The translations under genes were made by a program, and so were the position numbers. A stretch of 64,000 bases of DNA from Ralstonia thomasii. Lineage in GTDB: Bacteria; Pseudomonadota; Gammaproteobacteria; Burkholderiales; Burkholderiaceae. Shown here in pieces: positions 44,259 through 54,011 of this stretch (position 1 is the first letter of the stretch; each line of letters opens with the position of its first letter). The stretch lies in the NCBI RefSeq assembly GCF_958405895.1, contig NZ_CATZAR010000009.1; one strand, written 5' to 3'. Under the pieces are notes generated by a model. The model was not told the origin of the DNA. It saw nothing but the letters and a program-made list of their open reading frames with translations, and did not search any database.

Positions 44259-44603
44259 ATGCGAAACACAAGAAAAATAGATATCCCCGTTCGGCCGGCG
44301 CCGCTCGATGACGACGAGTGGCATATCGCCGGCGTTCTGGTCCAGACGCGGCCAACCCATATTGCACGGGTGAGCGAATCCATCGAAAGCATCGCCGGCA
44401 GCGAAATCCATGCAGCCAGCGATAACGGCAAGCTCGTAGTCACGCTTGAGGCGCCCAGTTCGCGCGCCATCGCAGCTCACCTGACGTTCATTCAGCAGAT
44501 CGACGGTGTGCTGAACACCGCCCTGATCTACCAGCACAACGAAATGGCCGACGCCATGAATGAGGAAATGGACGATGAAAGTCTCTCGCCGCGCGTTCAT
44601 TAA
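44259..44603 (+). CDS. napD: NapD chaperone for NapA
   Basis: 114 residues. WHIAGVLVQTRPTHIARVSESIESIAGSEIHAASDNGKLVVTLEA is the NapD core. NapD binds the Tat signal of NapA until cofactor insertion is complete. Its 3' end overlaps napA by 29 bp in another frame, so the two are probably coupled. Confidence 0.93.
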   Translation: MRNTRKIDIPVRPAPLDDDEWHIAGVLVQTRPTHIARVSESIESIAGSEIHAASDNGKLVVTLEAPSSRAIAAHLTFIQQIDGVLNTALIYQHNEMADAMNEEMDDESLSPRVH

Positions 44604-47091
44604 GCAGACCGCTGCCGCCGCGACCGCTTCGGTGGCCGGCGTCACGCTTCCTGCTGGCGCCGCCAACCTCGTCACCGACAAAGAGCTGACGCAGCTCAAG
44701 TGGTCGAAGGCGCCTTGCCGATTCTGCGGCACGGGCTGCGGCGTTGAAGTGGCCGTCAAAGACAATCGCGTGGTGGCCACGCAGGGCGACCCGAAGGCCG
44801 AGGTCAATCGGGGCCTGAACTGCGTCAAGGGCTACTTCCTCTCAAAGATCATGTACGGCAAGGACCGGCTGACCCAGCCGCTGCTGCGCATGAAGAACGG
44901 CAAGTACGACAAGAACGGCGAGTTCACGCCCGTCACCTGGGACCGCGCGTTCGACGAGATGGCGATGCAGTTCAAGCGCGTCATCAAGGAAAAGGGCCCG
45001 ACCGCTGTCGGCATGTTCGGCTCGGGTCAATGGACCGTTTTTGAGGGTTACGCCGCCGTCAAGCTAATGAAGGCGGGATTCCGCTCGAACAACCTCGACC
45101 CCAACGCGCGCCACTGCATGGCCTCTGCCGTGGCCGGCTTCATGCGAACGTTCGGCATGGACGAGCCGATGGGCTGCTACGACGATTTCGAAGTCGCTGA
45201 CGCGTTCGTGCTGTGGGGCTCGAACATGGCGGAGATGCACCCCATCCTCTGGTCGCGCGTGACGGACCGGCGCCTCTCCGCGCCCAAGACGAAGGTCGCG
45301 GTGCTGTCGACGTTTACGCACCGCTCGTTCGATCTGGCCGATATCCCGATCGTCTTCACACCGCAGGCCGATCTCGCGATGCTCAACTACATCGCGAACT
45401 ACATCATCACCAACAAGAAGGTCAACACGGACTTCGTCAACAAGCACACCGTCTTCAAGCAGGGCGTGACCGACATCGGCTACGGCCTGCGGCCCGACAA
45501 CCCCGTGCAGAAGGCCGCCAAGAACGCCGACAAGGTGGGTGACTCCAAGCCGATCTCATTCGACGAGTTTGCGAAGTTCGTCTCGACGTACGACCTGGAC
45601 TACACCACCAAGCTGGCGAACCCGGACAAGAGCAAGGAGAAGGAGTTCAAGCAGCAGCTCCAGAAGCTTGCCGAGCTGTACGCCGATCCGAAGATCAAGG
45701 TCGTGTCGTTCTGGACCATGGGTTTCAACCAGCACACCCGCGGCACCTGGGCGAACAACATGATCTACAACCTGCACCTGCTGACAGGGAAGATCGCCAC
45801 ACCGGGCAACAGCCCTTTCTCCCTGACGGGCCAGCCTTCGGCATGCGGCACCGCGCGCGAGGTGGGCACGTTCTCGCACCGCTTGCCGGCCGACATGGTG
45901 GTGACCAACCCGAAGCACCGTGAAGAAGCCGAGCACATCTGGAAGCTGCCGGCTGGCACGATCCCTGAAAAGCCCGGCTATCACGCGGTGCTGCAAAACC
46001 GCATGCTGAAGGACGGCAAGCTCAACGCCTACTGGGTGCAGGTCAACAACAACATGCAGGCCGGCGCCAACATCAACGAGGAAGGCTACCCGGGCTACCG
46101 CAATCCGGCGAATTTCATCGTTGTTTCGGACGTGTACCCGACCGTCACCGCACTGGCCGCCGACTTGATCCTCCCGAGCGCGATGTGGGTTGAGAAGGAA
46201 GGCGCCTACGGCAACGCCGAGCGCCGCACGCAGTTCTGGCATCAACTCGTTGATGCGCCGGGTGAGGCGCGATCCGACCTGTGGCAGCTGGTGGAGTTCT
46301 CCAAGCGTTTCAAGGTGGAAGAAGTCTGGCCCGAAGACCTCATCGCCAAAAAGCCGGAGCTGCGCGGCAAGACCCTCTACGACGTGCTCTACCGCAACGG
46401 CAATGTCGACAGGTTCCCGCTCAAGGACGTCGACCCGGAATACAACAATGCCGAAGCCAAGGCGTTCGGCTTCTACCTGCAGAAGGGCCTGTTCGAGGAG
46501 TACGCAAGCTTCGGGCGCGGCCACGGCCATGACCTGGCACCGTTCGACGATTATCACAAGGCGCGCGGATTGCGCTGGCCTGTGGTCAACGGAAAAGAGA
46601 CGCGCTGGCGCTACAAGGAAGGCAGCGATCCGTACGTCAAGGCCGGCACCGGCTACCAGTTCTACGGCAACCCGGATGGCAAGGCGGTGATCTTCGCCCT
46701 GCCCTATGAGGCACCGCCGGAAGTGCCAGACAAGGAATACCCGTTCTGGTTGTCGACCGGCCGCGTGCTGGAGCACTGGCACTCGGGCTCGATGACGCGC
46801 CGGGTGCCCGAACTGTATCGCGCATTCCCGAATGCGGTCTGCTTCATGCACCCGGAAGATGCAAACGCGCTTGGGCTGCGGCGTGGTGTCGAGGTCGAAG
46901 TGATCTCGCGGCGCGGCAAGATGCGCACCCGCATTGAAACGCGCGGCCGCAACCAGCCGCCGAAGGGCCTGGTGTTCGTGCCGTGGTTCGATGCAAGCCA
47001 GCTCATCAACAAGGTCACACTGGATGCAACCTGCCCGATCTCGCTGCAGACGGATTTCAAGAAGTGCGCCGTCAAGATCGTGAAGGTCTGA
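44575..47091 (+). CDS. napA: Periplasmic nitrate reductase catalytic subunit
   Basis: 838 residues. A Tat signal (SRRAFIKQTAAAATA), a 4Fe-4S cluster at C48, C51, C55 and C83, and the molybdenum-ligating C181 (NARHCMASAV) are visible. It reduces nitrate to nitrite in the periplasm with a bis-MGD molybdenum centre. The start at 44575 gives the expected Tat signal. Electrons come from NapB and NapC, encoded next. Confidence 0.97.
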   Translation: MKVSRRAFIKQTAAAATASVAGVTLPAGAANLVTDKELTQLKWSKAPCRFCGTGCGVEVAVKDNRVVATQGDPKAEVNRGLNCVKGYFLSKIMYGKDRLTQPLLRMKNGKYDKNGEFTPVTWDRAFDEMAMQFKRVIKEKGPTAVGMFGSGQWTVFEGYAAVKLMKAGFRSNNLDPNARHCMASAVAGFMRTFGMDEPMGCYDDFEVADAFVLWGSNMAEMHPILWSRVTDRRLSAPKTKVAVLSTFTHRSFDLADIPIVFTPQADLAMLNYIANYIITNKKVNTDFVNKHTVFKQGVTDIGYGLRPDNPVQKAAKNADKVGDSKPISFDEFAKFVSTYDLDYTTKLANPDKSKEKEFKQQLQKLAELYADPKIKVVSFWTMGFNQHTRGTWANNMIYNLHLLTGKIATPGNSPFSLTGQPSACGTAREVGTFSHRLPADMVVTNPKHREEAEHIWKLPAGTIPEKPGYHAVLQNRMLKDGKLNAYWVQVNNNMQAGANINEEGYPGYRNPANFIVVSDVYPTVTALAADLILPSAMWVEKEGAYGNAERRTQFWHQLVDAPGEARSDLWQLVEFSKRFKVEEVWPEDLIAKKPELRGKTLYDVLYRNGNVDRFPLKDVDPEYNNAEAKAFGFYLQKGLFEEYASFGRGHGHDLAPFDDYHKARGLRWPVVNGKETRWRYKEGSDPYVKAGTGYQFYGNPDGKAVIFALPYEAPPEVPDKEYPFWLSTGRVLEHWHSGSMTRRVPELYRAFPNAVCFMHPEDANALGLRRGVEVEVISRRGKMRTRIETRGRNQPPKGLVFVPWFDASQLINKVTLDATCPISLQTDFKKCAVKIVKV

Positions 47092-47131
47092 CGAGCACAG
47101 GCAGACGACACACGCGCAACAGGAAAACGTC

Positions 47132-47635
47132 ATGAAGCTCAGCCGACTCTTGGGACTGCCAGCCGCCATCTGTGCGCTGCTCCTGGCGACCCTTGCCAAC
47201 TTGCCCGCGCAAGCCCAAGGCGTGGTCGACGCCATGCGCGGCCCCACGCCGATTGCCGCCGAATCGACACCGCCGATCCTGTATCCGACCGAGAACAAGG
47301 ACGTGCGCCGCGAGCGCAACTACACCGGGCAGCCGCCGACGATTCCGCACAAGATCGACGGCACCTACATGTATCAGATCAACAAGGACCACAACGGTTG
47401 TCTGTCCTGCCACGCGCGTACGAAGGCCGAAGAGATGCGCGCGATCGCGATCAGCCCCACGCACTACGTTGACCGCGATGGCCATCAACTGGCCGACGTT
47501 TCGCCGCGCCGCTTCTTCTGCACGCAATGCCACGTGCCGCAGGCCGACGCCAAGCCGCTTGTCACCAATACGTTTGTCGATGTCGATCAACTGCTCAAAC
47601 GCAAGCCTGATGGCAAGAGCGTTGGCAAGAACTGA
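47132..47635 (+). CDS. napB: Diheme cytochrome c subunit NapB
   Basis: 167 residues with a signal peptide (cleavage near AQAQG). Heme sites CLSCH (90-94) and CTQCH (130-134). It passes electrons from NapC to NapA in the periplasm. Heme attachment requires the Ccm proteins encoded downstream. Confidence 0.95.
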   Translation: MKLSRLLGLPAAICALLLATLANLPAQAQGVVDAMRGPTPIAAESTPPILYPTENKDVRRERNYTGQPPTIPHKIDGTYMYQINKDHNGCLSCHARTKAEEMRAIAISPTHYVDRDGHQLADVSPRRFFCTQCHVPQADAKPLVTNTFVDVDQLLKRKPDGKSVGKN

Positions 47636-47647
47636 GGCGGTGCAGTC

Positions 47648-48235
47648 ATGTTCGACCTGATCAAGCGCTACTGGCGCACCATCAACCGGCCCAGCGCGTA
47701 TTTCAGCCTGGGCTTTCTAACGTTGGGCGGCTTTGTTGCCGGCGTGGTGTTCTGGGGCGCGTTCAACACCGCGATGGAAGTGACCAATACCGAAGCGTTC
47801 TGCACGGGTTGCCACGAAATGCACGACAACGTGTATCAGGAGCTGCAGAGCACGATCCACTACACCAACCGCAGCGGCGTACGTGCAATCTGCTCCAACT
47901 GCCACGTTCCGCACGCCTGGACGAACAAGATTGCTCGGAAGATGCAGGCCTCCAAGGAAGTGTGGGGCAAGATTTTCGGCACCATCGACACGCGCGAGAA
48001 ATTCGAGGCCCACCGACTCGAGCTGGCCCAGCATGAATGGGATCGGCTGAAGGCCAACGATTCATTGGAATGCCGCAACTGCCACAACTACGAATCGATG
48101 GACTTCACGCGGCAAAGCCCACGCGCCTCTGCCATGCATTCCCAATACCTGGGCAGCAAGGAGAAGACCTGTATCGACTGCCACAAGGGCATTGCGCACC
48201 ATCTGCCCGACATGTCGAAGATGAAGGCCGAGTGA
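47648..48235 (+). CDS. napC: Tetraheme quinol dehydrogenase NapC
   Basis: 195 residues. One N-terminal membrane anchor (about 18-40) and four heme sites: CTGCH, CSNCH, CRNCH and CIDCH. It oxidises quinol and delivers electrons to NapB. The napF, napG and napH genes are absent, so NapC is the only visible quinol link. Confidence 0.96.
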   Translation: MFDLIKRYWRTINRPSAYFSLGFLTLGGFVAGVVFWGAFNTAMEVTNTEAFCTGCHEMHDNVYQELQSTIHYTNRSGVRAICSNCHVPHAWTNKIARKMQASKEVWGKIFGTIDTREKFEAHRLELAQHEWDRLKANDSLECRNCHNYESMDFTRQSPRASAMHSQYLGSKEKTCIDCHKGIAHHLPDMSKMKAE

Positions 48236-48287
48236 GGCACGTGATCGTGCGGCATGCGCTAGCCCCCATTCGACTCCGACACCTGCC

Positions 48288-48920
48288 GTGCTTGTTGCCA
48301 GCCAATTGACGTTTTCGCGCGCCGGCCGCCGGATCTTCCGCGAGTTGGACCTCTCGGTGTCGGCGGCCGAGCTGGTACAGGTAACGGGGGCGAACGGCAG
48401 CGGGAAGACCACGCTGCTGCGCGTGCTCTGCGGCTTGCTCGCACCGGCAAGCGGCTCACTGACATGGCACGGCGTACCCGTGCGCAGCGGCGATCCCGCC
48501 TTGCTCAATGCGCTCTGCTATGTGGGGCACACCAACGGCATCGACCCTGATCTGACTGTGACAGAGAGCCTGCGTCTGGCCAAGCAGTTGGCCGGGTTGC
48601 GCGATTCGGCATCCGAGCCGTTTGGCATCGGGCCCGCACTGGAAGCGCTCGAACTCGGCAAGCTTGCCGCCACGCCCGTGCGCAAGCTCTCGCAAGGCCA
48701 ACGCCGGCGAGTCGCACTGGCGCGCTTGGTGCTCGCCCGGCGCGAGCTGTGGCTGCTCGATGAGCCAATCGCCTCGCTTGACGACCATGCACTCGGGCTC
48801 TTCACCGCACAACTGGATGCACACTTGCGTGCAGGCGGCATGGCCATCATGGCCACGCACCAGTTGCTGTCGCGCCCGCACGGGGCAAATCGCGTACTTC
48901 GGCTTGGGGGAACTGCATGA
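48288..48920 (+). CDS. ccmA: Heme exporter ATP-binding protein CcmA
   Basis: 210 residues from a GTG start. Walker A GANGSGKTTLLRVL, signature LSQGQRRRVALARL and Walker B LWLLDEPIASLDD. It powers release of heme-loaded CcmE from CcmCD with CcmB. It follows napC by 52 bp and overlaps ccmB (ATGA). Confidence 0.95.
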   Translation: MLVASQLTFSRAGRRIFRELDLSVSAAELVQVTGANGSGKTTLLRVLCGLLAPASGSLTWHGVPVRSGDPALLNALCYVGHTNGIDPDLTVTESLRLAKQLAGLRDSASEPFGIGPALEALELGKLAATPVRKLSQGQRRRVALARLVLARRELWLLDEPIASLDDHALGLFTAQLDAHLRAGGMAIMATHQLLSRPHGANRVLRLGGTA

Positions 48921-49585
48921 AACCCATGCTGATGGCCATCCTGCGGCACGATCTGGCGCTGTCATGGCGGCGACGCGGCAACCTGGTCGGCGGCGTGGTG
49001 TTCTACGTCATTGCGGCGAGCCTGTTTCCGCTGGCCATCGGCCCCGACCCGCAGCAGCTGCGCATGCTCGCCCCGGGCATCCTGTGGGTAGCGGCGCTGC
49101 TGGCGTCGATGCTCTCGCTCTCCCGGTTGTTTGCACAGGAACACGCCGATGGCAGCCTCGATCAACTGCTGTTGTCGCCGCACCCGCTTGCGCTGATCGT
49201 ACTGACGAAGATCGCAGCGCACTGGCTCGCGAGTGGCCTGCCATTGCTGCTGCTGACGCCCATCCTGGCGCAGCAGTACAGTCTGCCGCTGCATGCAACG
49301 CTCCTGCTGACAGCCACGCTGCTGATCGGTACGCCGGCCATTGCGCTGATCGGTGCCGTTGGCGCGGCGCTCACACTGGGCGTGCGTAACGGAGCAGCGC
49401 TGCTGTGCATCCTTGTGCTGCCGTTGTGTGTGCCCGTGCTTGTGTTTGGTGCAGGCGCCGGATCAGCTGCCGACGCAGGGCTTGATGTCATGCCGCATTT
49501 GTCGCTGCTGGGCGCTTGCCTGGCGCTGTCGTTGTTTGTGTGCCCGCTGGCCACTGCGGCCGGGCTGCGGATTGCCGTGGAATGA
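48917..49585 (+). CDS. ccmB: Heme exporter membrane protein CcmB
   Basis: 222 residues with about six membrane segments. ILRHDLALSWRRRGNLVGGVVFYVI and LFAQEHADGSLDQLLLSPHPL are CcmB signatures. Partner of CcmA. Confidence 0.95.
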   Translation: MKPMLMAILRHDLALSWRRRGNLVGGVVFYVIAASLFPLAIGPDPQQLRMLAPGILWVAALLASMLSLSRLFAQEHADGSLDQLLLSPHPLALIVLTKIAAHWLASGLPLLLLTPILAQQYSLPLHATLLLTATLLIGTPAIALIGAVGAALTLGVRNGAALLCILVLPLCVPVLVFGAGAGSAADAGLDVMPHLSLLGACLALSLFVCPLATAAGLRIAVE

Positions 49586-49589
49586 CCCG

Positions 49590-50378
49590 ATGACGAACCG
49601 ATCAGGACTCCACACCCCTCCCATTGCCGCCCCGCGCGAACCTGCCTCCCGGCGCTGGAACTGGCTCGCGTATGCGTCGCCCGTGCGGTTTGATCCACTC
49701 GCGCGCAAGCTGGTGCCGTGGTTTGGCGCGGCGGCACTCATGTTCCTTGTCGCGGGCCTCTACGTCGGCTTTGTGGTGGCGCCCACCGATGCGCAGCAGG
49801 GCGAGGTCTACCGCATCATCTTCCTGCACGTGCCGGCTGCGTGGATGTCGATGTTCATCTATCTGGTGATGGCCGGCTATTGCGCGCTGGCGCTGGTGCT
49901 GCACACACGGCTTTCGTCGATGATGGCCTCGGCGCTGGCACCCACCGGCGCGCTGTTCACTGCCATTGCGCTGTGGACAGGCGCGCTGTGGGGCAAGCCA
50001 ACGTGGGGCACGTGGTGGGTATGGGATGCGCGCCTGACGTCGGAGTTGCTTCTGCTCTTTCTGTACCTTGGCTTCATCGCACTGGAGAGCGCCATTGAGG
50101 ACCCCCGCCGTGCCGAGCGCGCCTGCGCCGTGCTTGGCGTGGTTGGCGTGGTCAACATCCCCGTGATCTATTTCTCGGTGCAGTGGTGGAACACGCTGCA
50201 CCAAGGCGCATCCATCAGCCTGACGGCAGCTCCGTCGATGGCGATGACGATGTTGCTCGGGATGTTGCTGATGACGCTCGCGTGCTGGATGTACAGCATC
50301 TGCGTGGCGCTGATTCGCGTGCGCTGCATCATGCGCGAACGCGCCGACGACGACCTCAACCCAAGCACACCGGCATGA
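49590..50378 (+). CDS. ccmC: Heme trafficking protein CcmC
   Basis: 262 residues. The tryptophan-rich heme-handling motif WGKPTWGTWWVWDARLTSEL lies between membrane segments; conserved His residues are in FLHVPAAWMS and WWNTLHQGASI. It loads heme onto CcmE. Start 4 bp after the ccmB stop. Confidence 0.96.
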   Translation: MTNRSGLHTPPIAAPREPASRRWNWLAYASPVRFDPLARKLVPWFGAAALMFLVAGLYVGFVVAPTDAQQGEVYRIIFLHVPAAWMSMFIYLVMAGYCALALVLHTRLSSMMASALAPTGALFTAIALWTGALWGKPTWGTWWVWDARLTSELLLLFLYLGFIALESAIEDPRRAERACAVLGVVGVVNIPVIYFSVQWWNTLHQGASISLTAAPSMAMTMLLGMLLMTLACWMYSICVALIRVRCIMRERADDDLNPSTPA

Positions 50379-50527
50379 GCCAGCTCTCCGTCAATCACGT
50401 CGACTATATTGCGGGCGCGTTTGCCGTGGCCGCCATCTGCATCGCGGCCGAGTTGCTGCTGCTCGCCCGCCGCTGGCGCGCAACCAATCGCGCCAGTCAT
50501 CCCCATCCTGACGGCGGCGACCAATGA
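50375..50527 (+). CDS. ccmD: Heme exporter protein CcmD
   Basis: 50 residues with one membrane span (YIAGAFAVAAICIAAELLLLARRW). It stabilises the CcmC-CcmE complex. It overlaps ccmC and ccmE by 4 bp each. Confidence 0.88.
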   Translation: MSQLSVNHVDYIAGAFAVAAICIAAELLLLARRWRATNRASHPHPDGGDQ

Positions 50528-50994
50528 CACGCAGACAACGCCGCCTCGGCATCCTGCTCGCCGCGCTGGTGTGCGCGGGTGCGGCTACCGCGCTTACGCT
50601 GAATGCATTCCGCTCCAATCTGGTGTTTTTCTTCAGCCCCACCCAGATCGCCGCCAAGGAAGCGCCTGTGGCACAGGTCTTCCGGCTGGGCGGGCTCGTC
50701 GAGCGCGGCTCGATCCAGCGCGAACGTGACGGCATGACCATCCGCTTTATTGTCACCGACACAGCGCGCGGCGTGCCGGTCGTCTACCACGGCTTGCTGC
50801 CGGACCTGTTCCGCGAAGGCAAGGGCGTCGTGGCACGCGGCCGGCTCGGTGAGGACGGCGTCTTCGTCGCCAACGAGGTGCTCGCCAAGCACGACGAAAA
50901 CTACATGCCGCCCGAAGCTGCTGATGCCCTACGCCGCGCTGTGCAAGTCAACGAACAGATGGCGAAGGAATCTGCCCGGAGCGCGTCACGATGA
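50524..50994 (+). CDS. ccmE: Heme chaperone CcmE
   Basis: 156 residues. An N-terminal anchor precedes a beta-barrel domain, and the covalent heme-binding histidine lies in LAKHDENYMPPE. It carries heme from CcmC to CcmF in the periplasm. Confidence 0.96.
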   Translation: MTRRQRRLGILLAALVCAGAATALTLNAFRSNLVFFFSPTQIAAKEAPVAQVFRLGGLVERGSIQRERDGMTIRFIVTDTARGVPVVYHGLLPDLFREGKGVVARGRLGEDGVFVANEVLAKHDENYMPPEAADALRRAVQVNEQMAKESARSASR

Positions 50995-53009
50995 TTGCCG
51001 AGCTAGGCCATTTCGCGTTGATCCTGGCGTTGCTGACTGCTGCCATGCAATCCGTGCTGCCGCTGGTTGGCGCAGCGCGCGACGACGAGCGTTGGATGGC
51101 CGTGGCGCGACCCGCTGCGCGCATGCAATGTGCATTGGTTCTCGTGGCGTATGGCGCGCTGACATGGGCCTTCGTCAGCAACGACTTCAGCGTGCTCTAT
51201 GTCGCCGCCAACTCGAACAGCGCGCTGCCGCTGCCCTATCGCGTGGCCGCCGTGTGGGGCGGACACGAGGGATCGATGTTGCTTTGGACGGCGATGCTGG
51301 CGTTGTGGTCGCTGGCCGTGTCGTTGTTCAGCCGTCAACTGCCGTTGCCCGTGGTGGCGCGCGTGCTGGGCGTGATGGGCGCCATCAGCACGGGGCTGCT
51401 GCTTTTCTTGCTGTTCGCATCCAACCCATTCCTGCGCCTGTTGCCGCCTGCCCTGGAAGGGCGCGACCTCAACCCGCTGCTGCAAGACCCGGGCATGGTG
51501 TCGCATCCACCCATGCTCTACATGGGTTACGTGGGCTTTGCCGTGGCGTTCTCGTTTGCGATGGCCGCGCTGCTGTCGGGCCGGCTCGATGCCACCTGGG
51601 CGCGCTGGTCGCGGCCGTGGACGACCGCCGCCTGGGCATGCCTGACGACCGGCATCATGCTCGGCAGCGCATGGGCGTACTACGAACTCGGCTGGGGCGG
51701 CTGGTGGTTCTGGGACCCGGTCGAAAACGCGTCTTTCATGCCGTGGCTGGCAGGCACGGCACTGATCCACTCGTTGGCGGTGACGGAAAAGCGCGGCGTG
51801 TTCCGCGCATGGACGGCGCTGCTGGCCATCTTCACGTTCTCGCTCAGTCTGCTCGGCACGTTCCTCGTCCGCTCGGGCGTGCTGACGTCGGTGCACGCCT
51901 TTGCGGTCGACCCGAAGCGCGGTCTCTTCATCCTCGCGTTGCTGGGCATCGTAACGGGCGGCGCCCTCGGTCTGTTTGCGTGGCGCGCAAAGCGGTTGTC
52001 CAGCAGCGCCTCGGAAGGCGCGACGTTCCCGCTGTTCGCGCGTGAATCGTTCCTGCTGGCCAACAACGTGCTGCTGGCGGTGGCGGCCGCCACGGTATTG
52101 CTTGGCACGCTGTATCCGCTTTTGCTGGATGTGCTGCGGCTGGGCAAGATCTCGGTCGGGCAAGCGTATTTCGAACAGGTCTTTGTGCCGCTGATGTCTC
52201 CTGCGGTGCTGCTGATGGGTGCCGCGCCACTGGCACGCTGGCGTCACGGTGCGCTGCCGTCGATGGCGGTGCGGCTGCGATGGGCAGCAGTGGCGAGTGT
52301 TGCCGTCGGGCTCGGACTGGCGGTGTTGTATCGGACGTCCGCGCTGGCGGGCCTGGGGCTGACGCTCGCCGCATGGTGTCTTGTGAGCGCGCTGGCCAGT
52401 CTGGCCGAAAAGCTTCGCCAGCCCGGCAATCGATTGACGACGCTGCGGCAATTGCCGCCGAGCTACTTTGGCATGCTCGTGGCGCACGCGGGGGTCGGCG
52501 TGTTCATTGCGGGTGTCACGCTGGTGCTCAGCCAGGAGACGCTACGCGAGCTGCCGGTGCGCGTGGGCGGCAAGGTGGAGGTGGGCGGCTACATGTTCCA
52601 CCTCGCCAGCGTTGCGCCTGCGCAGGGCCCCAACTACGACGTCTTGCGCGGCCATGTCGACGTCAGCCGCAACGGCAAACCCGTGGCCACGCTGCTACCC
52701 GAGCGGCGCCTGTACCACAGCCAGGAAAATCCCACGACCGAAGTCGCCATCGACAGCGGCATCACGCGCGATCTCTATGTCGCGCTTGGTGAATCACTCG
52801 GACAAGACAACTGGGCCATGCGCATCTACATCAAGCCCTTTGTCGGCTGGATCTGGGCAGGCTGTGTGCTGATGGTGCTGGGCGGGCTGCTGGCCGTGTG
52901 CGACCGCCGCTACCGGCTGCGCCGCCGCTCCACGTCATCGCGCGCCGCGCCCGACACTGCACGGGGCGGCCCGTCATTAGCGATGCCAGCGACCGAGGAG
53001 CTACGGTGA
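50991..53009 (+). CDS. ccmF: Cytochrome c heme lyase subunit CcmF
   Basis: 672 residues, about 15 membrane segments. The WWD motif WGGWWFWDPVENASFMPW and GGHEGSMLLW are clear. With CcmH it attaches heme to apocytochromes. The stop overlaps the GTG of the next gene. Confidence 0.96.
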   Translation: MIAELGHFALILALLTAAMQSVLPLVGAARDDERWMAVARPAARMQCALVLVAYGALTWAFVSNDFSVLYVAANSNSALPLPYRVAAVWGGHEGSMLLWTAMLALWSLAVSLFSRQLPLPVVARVLGVMGAISTGLLLFLLFASNPFLRLLPPALEGRDLNPLLQDPGMVSHPPMLYMGYVGFAVAFSFAMAALLSGRLDATWARWSRPWTTAAWACLTTGIMLGSAWAYYELGWGGWWFWDPVENASFMPWLAGTALIHSLAVTEKRGVFRAWTALLAIFTFSLSLLGTFLVRSGVLTSVHAFAVDPKRGLFILALLGIVTGGALGLFAWRAKRLSSSASEGATFPLFARESFLLANNVLLAVAAATVLLGTLYPLLLDVLRLGKISVGQAYFEQVFVPLMSPAVLLMGAAPLARWRHGALPSMAVRLRWAAVASVAVGLGLAVLYRTSALAGLGLTLAAWCLVSALASLAEKLRQPGNRLTTLRQLPPSYFGMLVAHAGVGVFIAGVTLVLSQETLRELPVRVGGKVEVGGYMFHLASVAPAQGPNYDVLRGHVDVSRNGKPVATLLPERRLYHSQENPTTEVAIDSGITRDLYVALGESLGQDNWAMRIYIKPFVGWIWAGCVLMVLGGLLAVCDRRYRLRRRSTSSRAAPDTARGGPSLAMPATEELR

Positions 53010-53548
53010 AGCTGCGCTACGTGCTGCCGCTGGCAGCGTTCCTTGTTCTGGTGATTGCGCTGGCGGCGGGGCTGTCGCGCGATCCGCGCGAACTGCCCTC
53101 GCCGCTGGTCGGCAAGCCCGCACCGGCGTTCAGGCTAACGGCGCTGGAATCGACTGCCGGCCCCCTCACGCCGCAAGACCTGCGCGGCAAGGTCTGGATG
53201 CTCAACGTCTGGGCATCGTGGTGCACCGCCTGCCGCGCAGAGCACGCCGTGCTGAACGCGTTCGCAAAGCAATCAGCCGTGCCGATCTACGGCCTGAACT
53301 ACAAGGACGACGCCGACGCGGCACGCGCGTGGCTCAAACAAATGGGCGACCCGTATGTCACGTCCCTCATCGACGCAGACGGCAAGGTCGGCATCGACTA
53401 CGGCGTCTACGGCGTGCCGGAAACCTTCGTCATCGACCGCGCTGGCGTAGTGCGCTATCGGCAGGTCGGCCCCGTGACGGCCGAGTCCATGGAACGCAGG
53501 ATCGCGCCGCTTCTGCAGCAACTGGAGCAGGAAGGTGGTCATGCATAA
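53006..53548 (+). CDS. ccmG: Thiol:disulfide interchange protein CcmG/DsbE
   Basis: 180 residues from a GTG with GAGGAG upstream. Membrane anchor, then a thioredoxin fold with WASWCTACRAEH and GVPETFVIDRAG. It keeps the cysteines of apocytochrome c reduced. Confidence 0.95.
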   Translation: MKLRYVLPLAAFLVLVIALAAGLSRDPRELPSPLVGKPAPAFRLTALESTAGPLTPQDLRGKVWMLNVWASWCTACRAEHAVLNAFAKQSAVPIYGLNYKDDADAARAWLKQMGDPYVTSLIDADGKVGIDYGVYGVPETFVIDRAGVVRYRQVGPVTAESMERRIAPLLQQLEQEGGHA

Positions 53549-54011
53549 ACGACTGGCTGCGCTCCTTCTCGCGGGCGTCGCTGCGTTCGTGCTGCAGACG
53601 CCCGCCTGTGCCGCAGCGTCGGACACCGATCTCGACACCCGCGTCCATGCGCTGTCGGAGCAGCTGCGCTGCCTCGTCTGCCAGAACCAGACCCTCGCCG
53701 ATTCCAACGCCGACCTGGCCGTCGACCTGCGCCGCCAGATTCGCGAAAAACTGCGTGCCGGCGCCACCGAGGCCGACGTGAAGGACTATCTCGTGCAGCG
53801 CTATGGCGATTTCGTCCTGTACCGTCCGCCTGTCAAACCGCTGACGTATCTGCTGTGGTTCGGCCCGGTGCTGTTGCTGATGTCGGTGGTGTTCGGCATC
53901 GTGTCGTCCCGCAAACAGCAGAAGGCCCCCCCTGCCGAGATGGACGCTGACGCGCAAGCGCGCCTCGCCGCCCTGCTTGCGGCGTCGCCACCGGAAGACC
54001 CCCGTCCATGA
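53541..54011 (+). CDS. ccmH: Cytochrome c maturation protein CcmH
   Basis: About 156 residues (an in-frame GTG at 53535 adds two). Signal peptide, the redox motif LRCLVCQN, and a C-terminal membrane segment. It holds the apocytochrome with CcmF. The TPR part found in some CcmH proteins is encoded separately by the next gene. Confidence 0.95.
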   Translation: MHKRLAALLLAGVAAFVLQTPACAAASDTDLDTRVHALSEQLRCLVCQNQTLADSNADLAVDLRRQIREKLRAGATEADVKDYLVQRYGDFVLYRPPVKPLTYLLWFGPVLLLMSVVFGIVSSRKQQKAPPAEMDADAQARLAALLAASPPEDPRP